Below, piece after piece: positions 14,870-23,297 of a stretch of DNA of 40,282 nt (its first letter is position 1; every line of letters begins with the position of its first letter). The position numbers were made by a program, and so were the translations under genes. Source of the stretch: Bacteroidales bacterium. GTDB lineage: Bacteria; Bacteroidota; Bacteroidia; Bacteroidales; Muribaculaceae. A model generated the notes under the pieces. The model was not told the origin of the DNA. It worked only from the letters and a program-made list of their open reading frames with translations, and searched no databases. The stretch lies in contig JAAVGE010000034.1 of the NCBI GenBank assembly GCA_014800385.1, forward strand, positions 1-40,282. Reading direction: 5' to 3'.

Positions 14870-16036
14870 ATGATAAAAGACCTTTTTACACTCCCCGTCG
14901 CAGCAGCCGCGATGATAATGCTGACCACAGCATGCTCGAAGGAGGCAAAGACAGAACTTGAAACATACACCGTCACCCCGACGGAGATGTCGGAAATCGT
15001 TACCGCCACCGGCACCATGGAGTCTGTCACTCAGGTAGATGTCGGCACACAGGTCACCGGCATCATTGACAAACTCTATGCCGACTTCAATGATCACGTT
15101 GAAAAAGGGCAGTTGCTGGCCGAACTTGAAAAAACCACTCTTGACGCAGAACTGAAAAGCGCTAATGCCACAATGGAATCGGCCCGTGCCAGTTACGAAT
15201 ATGCACGCCGCAACTACGAACGCGACAAAGCGCTTCACGACGAGCAACTGATTTCCGACTACGAATTCCAGACCTCGAAACGCGACTACGACGTTGCGCG
15301 CCTGAGTTACGAGAAAAGTCAGTCTGACCGCGTCCGCGCAGCCAAAAACCTCAACTACACCGAGATTTACTCACCTATCGACGGCATTGTCATTTCGCGC
15401 GAAGTGGAAGTGGGCCAGACAGTGGTTTCCAACATGAATGTAGCCAACCTTTACGTTATCGCCGACCTCGACAACATGCAGGTTGTGGGAAATGTCGATG
15501 AGGCCGACATAGGCCAGGTAAAAGTAGGACAGCACGTCACCTTCACCGTCGATGCCTACACAAAGGATGTATTCTCCGGAACAGTGACACAGGTCAGACT
15601 TAACCCCACGACAACATCAAATGTCGTCACTTACGAGGTTATCGTGGCTGCCCCGAACCCCGACCAGAAACTTATCCCCGGCATGACAGCCAATCTCACC
15701 ATCTACACCCTCGAACTGAACGACGTGCTGGCAGTGCCGTTGAAGGCACTCCGCTTCAAACCGATGGAAGGGAACAAGGAGAAGGGGCTACCTGAACCGC
15801 AGCCGCTCGACAAGCCTGCAAAAAACTCACTTTGGATTGAGCGCGATGGCAAACTTATTCAGACAGAAGTGGAATTGGGTGTGTCCAACGGCGTACAGCA
15901 ACAGATAACATCCGGTTTGAAACAGGGTGACAAAGTAGCACTCCAATATAATGTCATTTCCGGCTCCGAGTCAGAGAAGAAAGCCGAGGAGAACCCCTTC
16001 ATGCCCAAACCTCCGGGCGCAAACCGCAGAAAATAA
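14870..16036 (+). CDS. macA: MacA/HlyD-family periplasmic adaptor lipoprotein
   Basis: 388 residues. The lipoprotein signal ends in LTTAC (Cys22). It has the adaptor layout: a beta-barrel/lipoyl half (VDVGTQVTGIIDKLYADFND), a helical hairpin at about 95-150, the second lipoyl half (IYSPIDGIVISREVEVGQTV) and a beta-barrel with VKVGQHVTFTVDAY. It links the inner-membrane MacB components to the TolC-like channel. It sits 3 bases ahead of the ATPase gene. The name macA is by analogy; the transported substrate is unknown. Confidence 0.92.
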   Translation: MIKDLFTLPVAAAAMIMLTTACSKEAKTELETYTVTPTEMSEIVTATGTMESVTQVDVGTQVTGIIDKLYADFNDHVEKGQLLAELEKTTLDAELKSANATMESARASYEYARRNYERDKALHDEQLISDYEFQTSKRDYDVARLSYEKSQSDRVRAAKNLNYTEIYSPIDGIVISREVEVGQTVVSNMNVANLYVIADLDNMQVVGNVDEADIGQVKVGQHVTFTVDAYTKDVFSGTVTQVRLNPTTTSNVVTYEVIVAAPNPDQKLIPGMTANLTIYTLELNDVLAVPLKALRFKPMEGNKEKGLPEPQPLDKPAKNSLWIERDGKLIQTEVELGVSNGVQQQITSGLKQGDKVALQYNVISGSESEKKAEENPFMPKPPGANRRK

Positions 16037-16039
16037 CCC

Positions 16040-16789
16040 ATGTCAGAACGTAAAGAAATCATACGCATCGAAAACCTCAAACGCTACTTCAAGGTGGGTG
16101 AGGAAACGGTAAAGGCCCTGCGCGGAATTTCCTTCACTATCTACGAAGGAGAATTCGTCACCATCATGGGCACATCGGGTAGCGGTAAGTCTACCCTGCT
16201 CAATACCTTAGGATGCCTTGACACCCCAACGTCGGGAGAATATTATCTCGACGGAATAGCGGTACGCGGCATGGGTAAAAACGAACGTGCCCGCATACGC
16301 AATCGGAAGATAGGCTTCATCTTTCAGAACTATAACCTTCTTCCTAAAACCACATCTCTGGAGAATGTCGAACTGCCCCTGCTGTATAACTCGGCCGTGT
16401 CAGCCAAAGAACGTGCCGAGCGTGCTGAAAAGTGTCTGCGCGAGGTGGGTTTGGGAGAACGTCTTTACCACAAAAGCAACCAGATGTCGGGCGGTCAGCA
16501 GCAACGTGTGGCAATAGCACGTGCGCTGGTCAACAACCCCGTGATTATTCTGGCCGATGAGGCAACCGGTAACCTCGACACCCGCACCTCTTTCTCCATT
16601 CTGACACTGTTCCAGCGTCTGCACCGCGAGGGGAAAACAATCATTTTCGTTACCCACAATCCTGAGATAGCGCTATATTCATCCCGAAACATCACCCTTC
16701 GTGACGGGCACATCGTGAGCGACGAACAGAACCTTGACATTCAAAGTGCCGAGGAGGTTTACAATTCACTTCCCGTAGAAAACGATTAG
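16040..16789 (+). CDS. macB: MacB/LolD-type ABC transporter ATPase
   Basis: 249 residues. Walker A is GTSGSGKST (residues 44-52), the Q-loop is FQNYNLL (Gln96), the signature is MSGGQQQRVAIARAL (149 onward), Walker B is VIILADEATGNLDT with Asp173/Glu174, and the switch His206 is in VTHNPE. The Walker B reads DEATGNLD where DEPTGNLD is usual. It powers the mechanotransmission-type exporter with the permease encoded 4 bases downstream. In E. coli MacB these two parts are fused in one polypeptide; here they are separate genes. Confidence 0.94.
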   Translation: MSERKEIIRIENLKRYFKVGEETVKALRGISFTIYEGEFVTIMGTSGSGKSTLLNTLGCLDTPTSGEYYLDGIAVRGMGKNERARIRNRKIGFIFQNYNLLPKTTSLENVELPLLYNSAVSAKERAERAEKCLREVGLGERLYHKSNQMSGGQQQRVAIARALVNNPVIILADEATGNLDTRTSFSILTLFQRLHREGKTIIFVTHNPEIALYSSRNITLRDGHIVSDEQNLDIQSAEEVYNSLPVEND

Positions 16790-16793
16790 AGTC

Positions 16794-18014
16794 ATGAACA
16801 TACAGAATCTTCTGAAAATTGCCGTAAAGGCACTGAACAATAATAAGATGCGATGCTTCCTGACCATGCTCGGAGTGATCATCGGTGTGGGTGCCGTCAT
16901 AGCCATGCTCGCCATAGGACAAGGCTCCAAGAACTCCATCAAAGCGCAGATTTCCGAGATGGGAAGCAACATGATAATGATCATGCCGGGCTCAATGAAC
17001 CGCGGTGGCGTCCGTCAGAGCGGCGCGGATATGCAGACCCTGAAACCGTCCGACTATGAAGCGCTTGTAACCCAGGCATCCGGAATTTCACATATCACCC
17101 CTACGGTAAACAGTTCCGGACAGTGGGTTTACGGAAACAATAACTACCCGTCATCGGCACAGGGTGTAAATACCCAGTTTCTTGACATCCGCCAGCGTCG
17201 CGTTGCCTCGGGTGAGATGTTCACAGAAGCCGATGTGAAAAATGCAGCCAAAGTGTGCGTACTGGGTAAGACATTGGTTGACAACCTCTTTCCTGACGGC
17301 ACCGATCCGCTTGGAAAAGTAGTCCGTTTCGGTAAGATACCCCTGACAGTCGTGGGTGTACTTGAAGAAAAAGGATACAACACCATGGGACAGGATCAGG
17401 ACGACCTTGCGCTGGTGCCCTACACCACCGTAATGAAACGTATGCTGGCCAGCGACTGGCTCCAGGGAATCCAGGCATCAGCCATCGATGAAGAACAGAC
17501 ACCGCAGGTCATCGAGGAGATTACGGAAATACTCCGTCAGCAACACAAATTGCGCGACGGCGAAGAGGATAACTTCACCATCCGCTCCATGCAGGAACTG
17601 GCCGAGATGATATCCTCGACATCATCCATGATGACTGTGCTGTTGGCCGCTGTGGCAGGCATATCGCTCCTTGTGGGTGGCATCGGCATTATGAACATCA
17701 TGATTGTCAGCGTCACCGAGCGTACGCGCGAGATTGGTCTGCGCATGAGTATCGGAGCAACCGGCCGCGACATAATGATGCAGTTCCTCATTGAGGCAGT
17801 CATCATCTCCGTCACCGGCGGTCTTATCGGAATACTGTTAGGAGCGCTTGCCACATGGTGCATATCATTTTTCGCCCACTGGCCCGTGGAGATTAGTGGT
17901 ACATCAGTGGTACTGTCGTTTGCCGTATGTACATTCATAGGGGTGCTGTTCGGGTTCTACCCTGCTGCCAAAGCATCGAATCTCGACCCCATTGAGGCTA
18001 TCCGCTATGAATAA
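16794..18014 (+). CDS. MacB-type ABC transporter permease
   Basis: 406 residues. One N-terminal membrane helix (MLGVIIGVGAVIAMLAIGQG), a large periplasmic MacB_PCD domain (about 45-240) and three C-terminal helices of the FtsX domain (about 280-400), with MNIMIVSVTERTREIGLRMS and the terminal ASNLDPIEAIRYE signature. It forms the inner-membrane part of the MacAB-TolC-like exporter. The kinase gene starts within its last 8 bases. Confidence 0.94.
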   Translation: MNIQNLLKIAVKALNNNKMRCFLTMLGVIIGVGAVIAMLAIGQGSKNSIKAQISEMGSNMIMIMPGSMNRGGVRQSGADMQTLKPSDYEALVTQASGISHITPTVNSSGQWVYGNNNYPSSAQGVNTQFLDIRQRRVASGEMFTEADVKNAAKVCVLGKTLVDNLFPDGTDPLGKVVRFGKIPLTVVGVLEEKGYNTMGQDQDDLALVPYTTVMKRMLASDWLQGIQASAIDEEQTPQVIEEITEILRQQHKLRDGEEDNFTIRSMQELAEMISSTSSMMTVLLAAVAGISLLVGGIGIMNIMIVSVTERTREIGLRMSIGATGRDIMMQFLIEAVIISVTGGLIGILLGALATWCISFFAHWPVEISGTSVVLSFAVCTFIGVLFGFYPAAKASNLDPIEAIRYE

Positions 18015-19074
18015 GGGAGCAGGAGAAAAACGTTCATCAGGCAGAACCACAGCAGTTTTTGTGGCGCTGTTGCTGTTCTACCTCCCCGTAACCCTCAGTC
18101 TTCTCGGTCATGATGAACCGCGGCACCCCATGTTGCTGCCATTGACCATGGCCACACTCTCCACATTTATCTACTGCATCAACTACTTTCTGCTCGTGCC
18201 TCGTCTGCTCATCAGCAGGCGGAGCACGTTCTACTTTCTGCTGACCAATCTTCTTATCATCTCAGCCGTCTGTGTGATCATTCCGGTATGGTTCGAGTCG
18301 CAGGGGGTGTTTCCACATCCTCCCGGCAAAGAACACGGGATAACCTTGCTTGGTCTGTTCCGTTTCGCCATACGCGACGGAGTAATGATGATACTCTCGG
18401 CAGGACTGGCCTACGCCATGCGTTTCTCCAGAGAGTATGAGCATCTGCGACAGAGCGAACTGGAACTGAAAGCCGAACGGCGCAAGATTGAATTGCAGGA
18501 ACTGAAAGCCCAGTTGAACCCGCACTTCCTGTTCAATTCTCTCAATAACATATATGCCCTGATAGGGTTTGCTCCTGACCGGGCCCAGGAGGCTCTGCAT
18601 GACCTCAGCGGCATGCTACGCTACATGATTTACGAATCGTCATCGCCCACGGTGACACTTGACAAAGAACGGATTTTCATTCTCGATTATGTCAGACTCA
18701 TGAAACTGCGCATGAGCGAATTAACCCAAATCAGTTGCGACATGCCCGACACACCGATATTCAGGGAACTGCATATCACTCCGCTGATCTATCTGACGAT
18801 AGTGGAGAACGCATTCAAGCATTTCGCCCCGTCAGGCAACCGTCAGTTCATATCCCTGTCACTGACCACCGAAGGTGAGAACCTCGTTTTCGTAGCCCGT
18901 AATAGTTACGCCGAATCCCCGGATTCAGCAAAGGAAACTTCGGGAGTGGGACTGGAGAATATAAGCAGACAACTGAATCTGATATACCCCGACTCGCACA
19001 CCTTCCAGTGGAGCAAAAAAGATGGTGTATTCACCGCGAGGATTGAAATTGAACTCAAATCACTTAGAATTTAA
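18007..19074 (+). CDS. LytS-type sensor histidine kinase
   Basis: 355 residues from the ATG at 18007. This start is preferred over an in-frame TTG 15 bases earlier because it overlaps the MacB stop by 8 bases and has GAGG about 10 bases upstream. Four membrane helices in the first ~140 residues are followed by a short coiled segment and a His_kinase (PF06580) domain: LKAQLNPHFLFNSLNNI with phospho-acceptor His173, IVENAFKH (N box) and SGVGLENI (G box). It has no separate sensor domain, so it probably senses within or at the membrane. Its partner regulator starts 6 bases downstream. Placement within the efflux operon implies autoregulation of, or monitoring by, that transporter (inference). 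Confidence 0.93.
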   Translation: MNKGAGEKRSSGRTTAVFVALLLFYLPVTLSLLGHDEPRHPMLLPLTMATLSTFIYCINYFLLVPRLLISRRSTFYFLLTNLLIISAVCVIIPVWFESQGVFPHPPGKEHGITLLGLFRFAIRDGVMMILSAGLAYAMRFSREYEHLRQSELELKAERRKIELQELKAQLNPHFLFNSLNNIYALIGFAPDRAQEALHDLSGMLRYMIYESSSPTVTLDKERIFILDYVRLMKLRMSELTQISCDMPDTPIFRELHITPLIYLTIVENAFKHFAPSGNRQFISLSLTTEGENLVFVARNSYAESPDSAKETSGVGLENISRQLNLIYPDSHTFQWSKKDGVFTARIEIELKSLRI

Positions 19075-19080
19075 TCATTC

Positions 19081-19794
19081 ATGAGTCAGAACCTGAAATG
19101 TATTATCATCGATGACGAGCCGTTGGCGCGCGAACTGATAAAGAGTTATATTGACAAGACACCCGCGCTGACCCTCGCCGGAAGTTTTGAGTCGGCGGCA
19201 GAGGCTGTGAAAGCAGTGATGGAGGAAGATATACAACTTGTATTTCTTGACATCAACATGCCGATGCTGAACGGTATTGACTTCGCCAAGGTTATCCCCC
19301 CGAAGGTCCGCATCATATATATCACCGCCTACGAGCAGTATGCCGTTGACGGTTACCGTGTCAACGCCCTTGACTATCTGTTGAAACCGGTAAACTACGC
19401 GGAATTTCTACAAAGCGTCGGCAAAGCCATAGAGTGGTTCACGATGGTACGCGCTGCAGAGCGTAATGCCCGTGAAGATTGCGGCTTCATCACGGTCAAA
19501 GCCGACTACCGACTGATACATCTGAATCTGGACAATATTCTTTACGCCGAGGTGCGCAAAGACCATATCATATTTTTCAGGAAGGATGGAGAGCCGGTCA
19601 GTTCGCTGATGTCAATGCGCGAAGTGGAGGAGATGCTTCCGCCGTGGAGATTCATGCGTGTTCACCGTTCCTTCATTGTCAATCTTCACAACGTTGAGGT
19701 GGTGGAGCGCGGACGTATAGTGTTCGGTAAGGAATATATCCCAATATCCGAATCGCACCGCGAGGAATTTCTGGCACGACTCGGAAAAGATTGA
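19081..19794 (+). CDS. LytTR-family response regulator
   Basis: 237 residues. The receiver domain (1-120) has the acidic pair Asp11/Asp12, phospho-acceptor Asp57 in VFLDINMP, a switch Thr in ITAYEQYA and Lys in LLKPVNY. The C-terminal LytTR DNA-binding domain (about 137-235) includes YAEVRKDHIIFF and FMRVHRSFIVNLHNVE. It is the partner of the preceding kinase and the last gene of the efflux operon. LytTR proteins bind short direct repeats upstream of their targets; the boxes upstream of 13512 are a candidate but are not proven. Confidence 0.94.
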   Translation: MSQNLKCIIIDDEPLARELIKSYIDKTPALTLAGSFESAAEAVKAVMEEDIQLVFLDINMPMLNGIDFAKVIPPKVRIIYITAYEQYAVDGYRVNALDYLLKPVNYAEFLQSVGKAIEWFTMVRAAERNAREDCGFITVKADYRLIHLNLDNILYAEVRKDHIIFFRKDGEPVSSLMSMREVEEMLPPWRFMRVHRSFIVNLHNVEVVERGRIVFGKEYIPISESHREEFLARLGKD

Positions 19795-19847
19795 TGGCGA
19801 ACCTGGTGGGCCGGTAACACAGTTTCCGTAAATTAACCGTGAGGTTG

Positions 19848-19879
19848 TTTGTCTACATGGTTGAATTTATGTAAATTCG
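19848..19879 (+). promoter_or_regulatory. Probable promoter of the ThuA-like gene
   Basis: TTTG at 19848-19851, 20 bases, then TAAATTCG at 19872-19879, one base off the TAnnTTTG consensus. The start codon is 40 bases further on. Confidence 0.5.
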
Positions 19880-19918
19880 CGATATTGAAAACGAATTACA
19901 ATTTCAATCATCGCTTAC

Positions 19919-20758
19919 ATGAAGAACCGTATACTGTCATTTCGAGGAGCAAATCCCCTTTTGCTATTCCTTCCGCTCCTTTTCTGTCTGTTACCTATGC
20001 AGGTGACGGGTCAGGATGGTGAGTATCCCGCCAATTATGCCAAGGCACCTCGATTCAAGGGGTTGCTGATTTATTCCGATAAGGCTGAACCTGCTCATGT
20101 TGAGTTTGCTCATGACGCTATCGAGTTTTTCCACCGTCTTACTTATGGCGAGGGGTGGATAATGGATGTTGATACTTCGTTTGAGAAATATGATTATGAC
20201 CGATTGAAGGAGTACAATATCCTTATTGTCATCAACACCATTCCGGAATCAGATGCCCAACGCCGGGCTTTTGAGAAGTACATGGATAATGGCGGAGGAT
20301 GGATTGGCTTTCACGCAGCGGGATATAACGACGCATCAACGGCATGGCCATGGTTTAACACCTTTCTTGGGTGCGGTGCGTTTTACTGCAACAACTGGCC
20401 TCCTCAACCGGTGTTGCTGACCTGCGACACCTCCGACAGTGATGTCACACGTAATCTCCCTACCGAATTTGTGGCCCCCGAAAGCGAGTGGTATCAATTC
20501 AATCCATCGCCTCGGGAGAATTCCGATGTGGAGGTATTACTCTCCATTTCGCAGAAAAATTACCCGTTGGGGATAAAGGATGTGGTGAACCATGGCGACT
20601 TTCCGGTTGTGTGGCGCAACAAAAAATATCGCATGGTATACCTGAACTACGGTCACGGCGATCGTGAGTTTTCCGATGCCACTCAGAATCTGCTCACCCT
20701 GAATGCTTTCCGATATGTTGTAAGTCGGTCGGCAGATGGTGACCCCTTCAAGAAGTGA
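19919..20758 (+). CDS. Secreted ThuA-like domain protein
   Basis: 279 residues with a signal peptide of about 31 residues (ends QVTGQ). The remainder is a ThuA-like (PF06283) class I glutamine-amidotransferase-like fold: KGLLIYSDKAEPAHVEFAHD, YNILIVINTI, FEKYMDNGGGWIGFHAAGY, FPVVWRNKKYRMVYLNYGHG. ThuA-like proteins are linked to sugar (trehalose/disaccharide) use, often beside 3-keto-glycoside enzymes; none are nearby, so the role is open. Single gene with its own weak promoter. A copy of the dispersed repeat begins immediately after its stop codon. Confidence 0.85.
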   Translation: MKNRILSFRGANPLLLFLPLLFCLLPMQVTGQDGEYPANYAKAPRFKGLLIYSDKAEPAHVEFAHDAIEFFHRLTYGEGWIMDVDTSFEKYDYDRLKEYNILIVINTIPESDAQRRAFEKYMDNGGGWIGFHAAGYNDASTAWPWFNTFLGCGAFYCNNWPPQPVLLTCDTSDSDVTRNLPTEFVAPESEWYQFNPSPRENSDVEVLLSISQKNYPLGIKDVVNHGDFPVVWRNKKYRMVYLNYGHGDREFSDATQNLLTLNAFRYVVSRSADGDPFKK

Positions 20759-20939
20759 AGAGTGTATCACAAATAAAGAGTATGCAGGATTACGCGGCTG
20801 CTCCAGGGAGCAGCCCTACAGGGCTAATACATTGATTGTCAAGATAGTAGGGATGCTCCCTGGAGCATCCGCCGAATATAATTCACTGAACGTACTACGC
20901 ATAAAAAATAGGCTGCATCATTTTTTTTGATACAGCCCG
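20759..20939 (-). repeat. Dispersed MITE-like element, copy 3 (inverted)
   Basis: Minus-strand copy of the element at 131-302 and 5117-5295. Palindromes are GGCTGCTCC (20796-20804) with its complement (20807-20815) and GGATGCTCC (20851-20859) with its complement (20862-20870). The end near the ThuA gene reads AGTGTATCACAAATA (20761-20775) and lacks the GC-rich GGCG...CGCC segment present in copies 1 and 2. The other end reads GGGCTGTATCAAAA on the minus strand (20937-20924). A peptide-like frame across it (GCSREQPYRA...) recurs in copy 2 only because the DNA is repeated. Confidence 0.8.
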
Positions 20940-20946
20940 TTTTTTA
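20905..20946. terminator. Bidirectional terminator formed by the end of repeat copy 3
   Basis: GGCTGCATCA (20911-20920) pairs with TGATACAGCC (20928-20937) with one mismatch. It is followed by CGTTTTTT on the plus strand and by TATTTTTT on the minus strand. It lies between the convergent ThuA-like and META genes. Confidence 0.7.
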
Positions 20947-20963
20947 TAGTGGTAGGAGTAATA

Positions 20964-21740
20964 TTACTTATCCAGGATAATCATCAGTTGACCGTTAACG
21001 TCATACAGACCGATGTTGCCGTTAGTAAGGGTTGACGCAGTTTTAACCGCGGGGAGATATTTCATCAGAGCATCCTGAACGGGAGCCTGCGGACAAGCCA
21101 TACGGGTCATTGCAATATCGGAGAATGTAATACCGGCGTCAGTAGCGGAGTAATTTCCCATCAGAGTATTGCAATCGGTGGAACAACTGAAACGTCCTTC
21201 GGCGGGATTGACAGTCAGCACCACCGGTTCGGTTTCGGTTTCATCTGTTGCGCCGATGATGGTGTCACCGACAGCCACAACCTTGTATTCACCGTTAAGT
21301 TCAGGGGCACGCATACGCTCGAGGGTGACCACTACATTTTTGTTTGCATCCACCAGCAGCATGGCGCTGTCAGGTGACAGTTCATACCCCTTCACCTGAC
21401 CGAAGGCACGCAGAATGTTATCCTCAACGCTCATGTCGGGACAGAGCATCTTGGTTGCACCGATACCCGAAAGGTCAATAGTGCCGGGCTGAGCCTTCAC
21501 ATCAAACGAGCCAACCATACGGTTGCAACTGAGGTTACCTGAAATGGTTCCGTCCTCGGTGTTGAACTTGATTGTGGGGATATTCATATCCTCGGTCAAC
21601 GCCAATGTTTTACCATCAACAGAAACTATGTTCCATTCACCGTTAAGAGCCTGCACGTCAGTGGCTTTCTGAGTTGTACCGCACGCAACAGCCAACATTC
21701 CTAAAGTTGCTGTGGCAGCATAAACATACAATTTTTTCAT
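20964..21740 (-). CDS. Lipoprotein with two META domains
   Basis: 258 residues. The lipoprotein signal ends in LAVAC (Cys20). Two META (HslJ-like) domains lie in tandem: about 33-143 (LNGEWNIVSVDGKTL, LSCNRMVGSFDV, GATKMLCPDM) and about 150-256 (LNGEYKVVAVGDTI, TDCNTLMGNYSA, MTRMACPQAP). Each has the conserved Cys-Asn and Met-x-Cys-Pro pairs, which could form a disulfide outside the cytoplasm. META proteins are linked to stress tolerance and outer-membrane maintenance, without a known reaction. Single-gene unit on the minus strand. Confidence 0.88.
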   Translation of the reverse strand: MKKLYVYAATATLGMLAVACGTTQKATDVQALNGEWNIVSVDGKTLALTEDMNIPTIKFNTEDGTISGNLSCNRMVGSFDVKAQPGTIDLSGIGATKMLCPDMSVEDNILRAFGQVKGYELSPDSAMLLVDANKNVVVTLERMRAPELNGEYKVVAVGDTIIGATDETETEPVVLTVNPAEGRFSCSTDCNTLMGNYSATDAGITFSDIAMTRMACPQAPVQDALMKYLPAVKTASTLTNGNIGLYDVNGQLMIILDK

Positions 21741-21796
21741 AATCTACATTATTTCTTTTTTATATATTAACGTCCACAAATCTCTATTGTTGTAAG

Positions 21797-21848
21797 AAAC
21801 TGTTTAAATTTATTAGAAAAAAAATTCACACATAAATTTAAACAGTTT
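21797..21848. repeat. Perfect 17-bp inverted repeat between divergent genes
   Basis: AAACTGTTTAAATTTAT (21797-21813) is exactly complementary to 21832-21848, with an 18-base spacer. It lies 57 bases upstream of the META gene and 121 bases upstream of the gene at 21969. No T-run or gene end makes it a terminator, so an operator, cruciform or leader-RNA structure is more likely. Confidence 0.85.
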
Positions 21849-21881
21849 TTAATGGTTACAGAATTTTAACACCCATTTCTA

Positions 21882-21911
21882 TTGTAAATAAATCAATTAT
21901 TGTTAATTTTG
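21882..21911 (+). promoter_or_regulatory. Promoter of the small acidic protein / agmatine deiminase pair
   Basis: TTG at 21882-21884, 19 bases, then TAATTTTG at 21904-21911. It reads toward the gene starting at 21969. Confidence 0.65.
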
Positions 21912-21968
21912 CCGATAAAGTTACTTGCAGGCTCACCCCTGCATAATCTTCTTACCAAATCCTATATA

Positions 21969-22205
21969 ATGAACGACATAACCGAACTTTTTGACAGTAT
22001 TATCATTCAGTCCGATGCTCTCGACGTTGCTATCGCCGAGTTCAAGCGGATGATTGCCGATGATGTCGAGTTCAAGAAACAATACAAGGAATGGTGTGAG
22101 GAGGAAGGTTATTCCGAACGCACCGGATTTAAAGAATATGCCGAGGAATTCATCAGAGAACGTGAAGAGAAATGGGATTCCCTGACAGATTACGATCAAG
22201 ACTGA
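21969..22205 (+). CDS. Small acidic protein of unknown function
   Basis: 78 residues from the ATG at 21969, which lies after the promoter; an in-frame TTG at 21900 is inside the promoter and is rejected. The sequence is highly charged and mainly helical (EFKKQYKEWCEEEGYSER, EEFIREREEKWDSL), with no signal peptide or membrane segment. I do not recognise a family. The agmatine deiminase gene begins 3 bases after its stop codon, so they share an mRNA. The good promoter and tight spacing argue that it is a real gene. It could be a partner or regulator of the deiminase, but nothing in the sequence proves this. Confidence 0.75.
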   Translation: MNDITELFDSIIIQSDALDVAIAEFKRMIADDVEFKKQYKEWCEEEGYSERTGFKEYAEEFIREREEKWDSLTDYDQD

Positions 22206-22208
22206 TTT

Positions 22209-23237
22209 ATGCTTAGACTACCCGCCGAGTGGGAACACTCCGACTTTCTGCTTATCGCATGGCCTCATGCTGCAACCGACTGGAACTATATGCTTGACGA
22301 TGTATGCCGGTGTTATACCGACCTGGTTCGCGCCGCTACACGTTTTGGCACCGTTATTATCGCCACCCCCGAACCCGATGCCGTAAAGGAACGATTGATT
22401 GCCGAAGGTATCGACACTGCAAAATGTATCCTTGCCGAGGTTCCGACCAACGACACCTGGGCCCGCGATTTCGGACCGATAACCATGGTTGACGAGAACT
22501 ACGCCCCCACCCTTCTTGACTTCAAGTTCAATGGCTGGGGATTGAAATTCGCTTCCGACAAGGATAACCTCATCACCCGGCGTCTTTATCAATCAGGAGT
22601 ACTCAAAGGAGATTATGCCAATCGGCTGAACTTCGTTCTGGAGGGTGGCTCGATTGAAAGCAACGGTCGCGGCACCCTGCTGACCACCTCGGAATGTCTG
22701 CTCAGCCTCAACCGTAACGGGCAGTTCACCCGTAATGAGATAGAGCAGTATCTGAAAGATGCGTTCAATGTCACCAACGTGCTATGGCTGGACCACGGTG
22801 CGCTTGCCGGTGATGACACCGACAGCCACATCGACACTCTGGCGCGTCTCGCCCCTGACAACGCTATTCTATATGTAAAATGCTCTGATACCACCGATGA
22901 GCATTTTGCCGGACTGCAGGCCATGGAAAAGCAACTGCAGCAGATGAAGGATGAGCGGAGAGTGGCATTTAAACTGTACCCTCTTCCCATGCCTGAGGCC
23001 ATATATGATGAAGATGGTGAACGACTGCCTGCCACATACGCAAACTTTTTAATTTTCAACGGAGCGGTGCTTGTGCCCACCTACAATCAACCGGAAAATG
23101 ACAATGCGGCATTAGCAACGGTTCAGAGCGCATTCCCCGGATATGAGGTTGTAGGGGTTGACTGCCGTGCGCTGATACGTCAGCATGGCTCGCTTCACTG
23201 CGTCACGATGCAGTTGCCGGGGCAAAGTGTTAATTAA
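22209..23237 (+). CDS. Agmatine deiminase family protein
   Basis: 342 residues of the peptidyl-arginine-deiminase-like (PAD_porph) guanidino hydrolase fold. Active-site motifs are NDTWARDFGP (substrate carboxylate/guanidino Asp), VLEGGSIESNGRGTLLTT, GDDTDSHIDTLAR with the catalytic His, and GSLHCVTMQLP with the catalytic Cys near the C-terminus. It converts agmatine to N-carbamoylputrescine and ammonia in the agmatine route to putrescine. The N-carbamoylputrescine amidase normally found beside it in many bacteria is not in this window. Cytosolic, with no signal peptide. Confidence 0.93.
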   Translation: MLRLPAEWEHSDFLLIAWPHAATDWNYMLDDVCRCYTDLVRAATRFGTVIIATPEPDAVKERLIAEGIDTAKCILAEVPTNDTWARDFGPITMVDENYAPTLLDFKFNGWGLKFASDKDNLITRRLYQSGVLKGDYANRLNFVLEGGSIESNGRGTLLTTSECLLSLNRNGQFTRNEIEQYLKDAFNVTNVLWLDHGALAGDDTDSHIDTLARLAPDNAILYVKCSDTTDEHFAGLQAMEKQLQQMKDERRVAFKLYPLPMPEAIYDEDGERLPATYANFLIFNGAVLVPTYNQPENDNAALATVQSAFPGYEVVGVDCRALIRQHGSLHCVTMQLPGQSVN

Positions 23238-23297
23238 CATTTTTCACGTTAACCAAAGTGTTGTCCATTTTGTTAAAAAGACAAAAACAGACTCGTT

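Noticed and set aside
20736..20930. A 64-codon plus-strand frame overlapping the ThuA-like end and repeat copy 3
   Set aside because: It is made of the repeat itself and shares its peptide text with other copies for that reason only.
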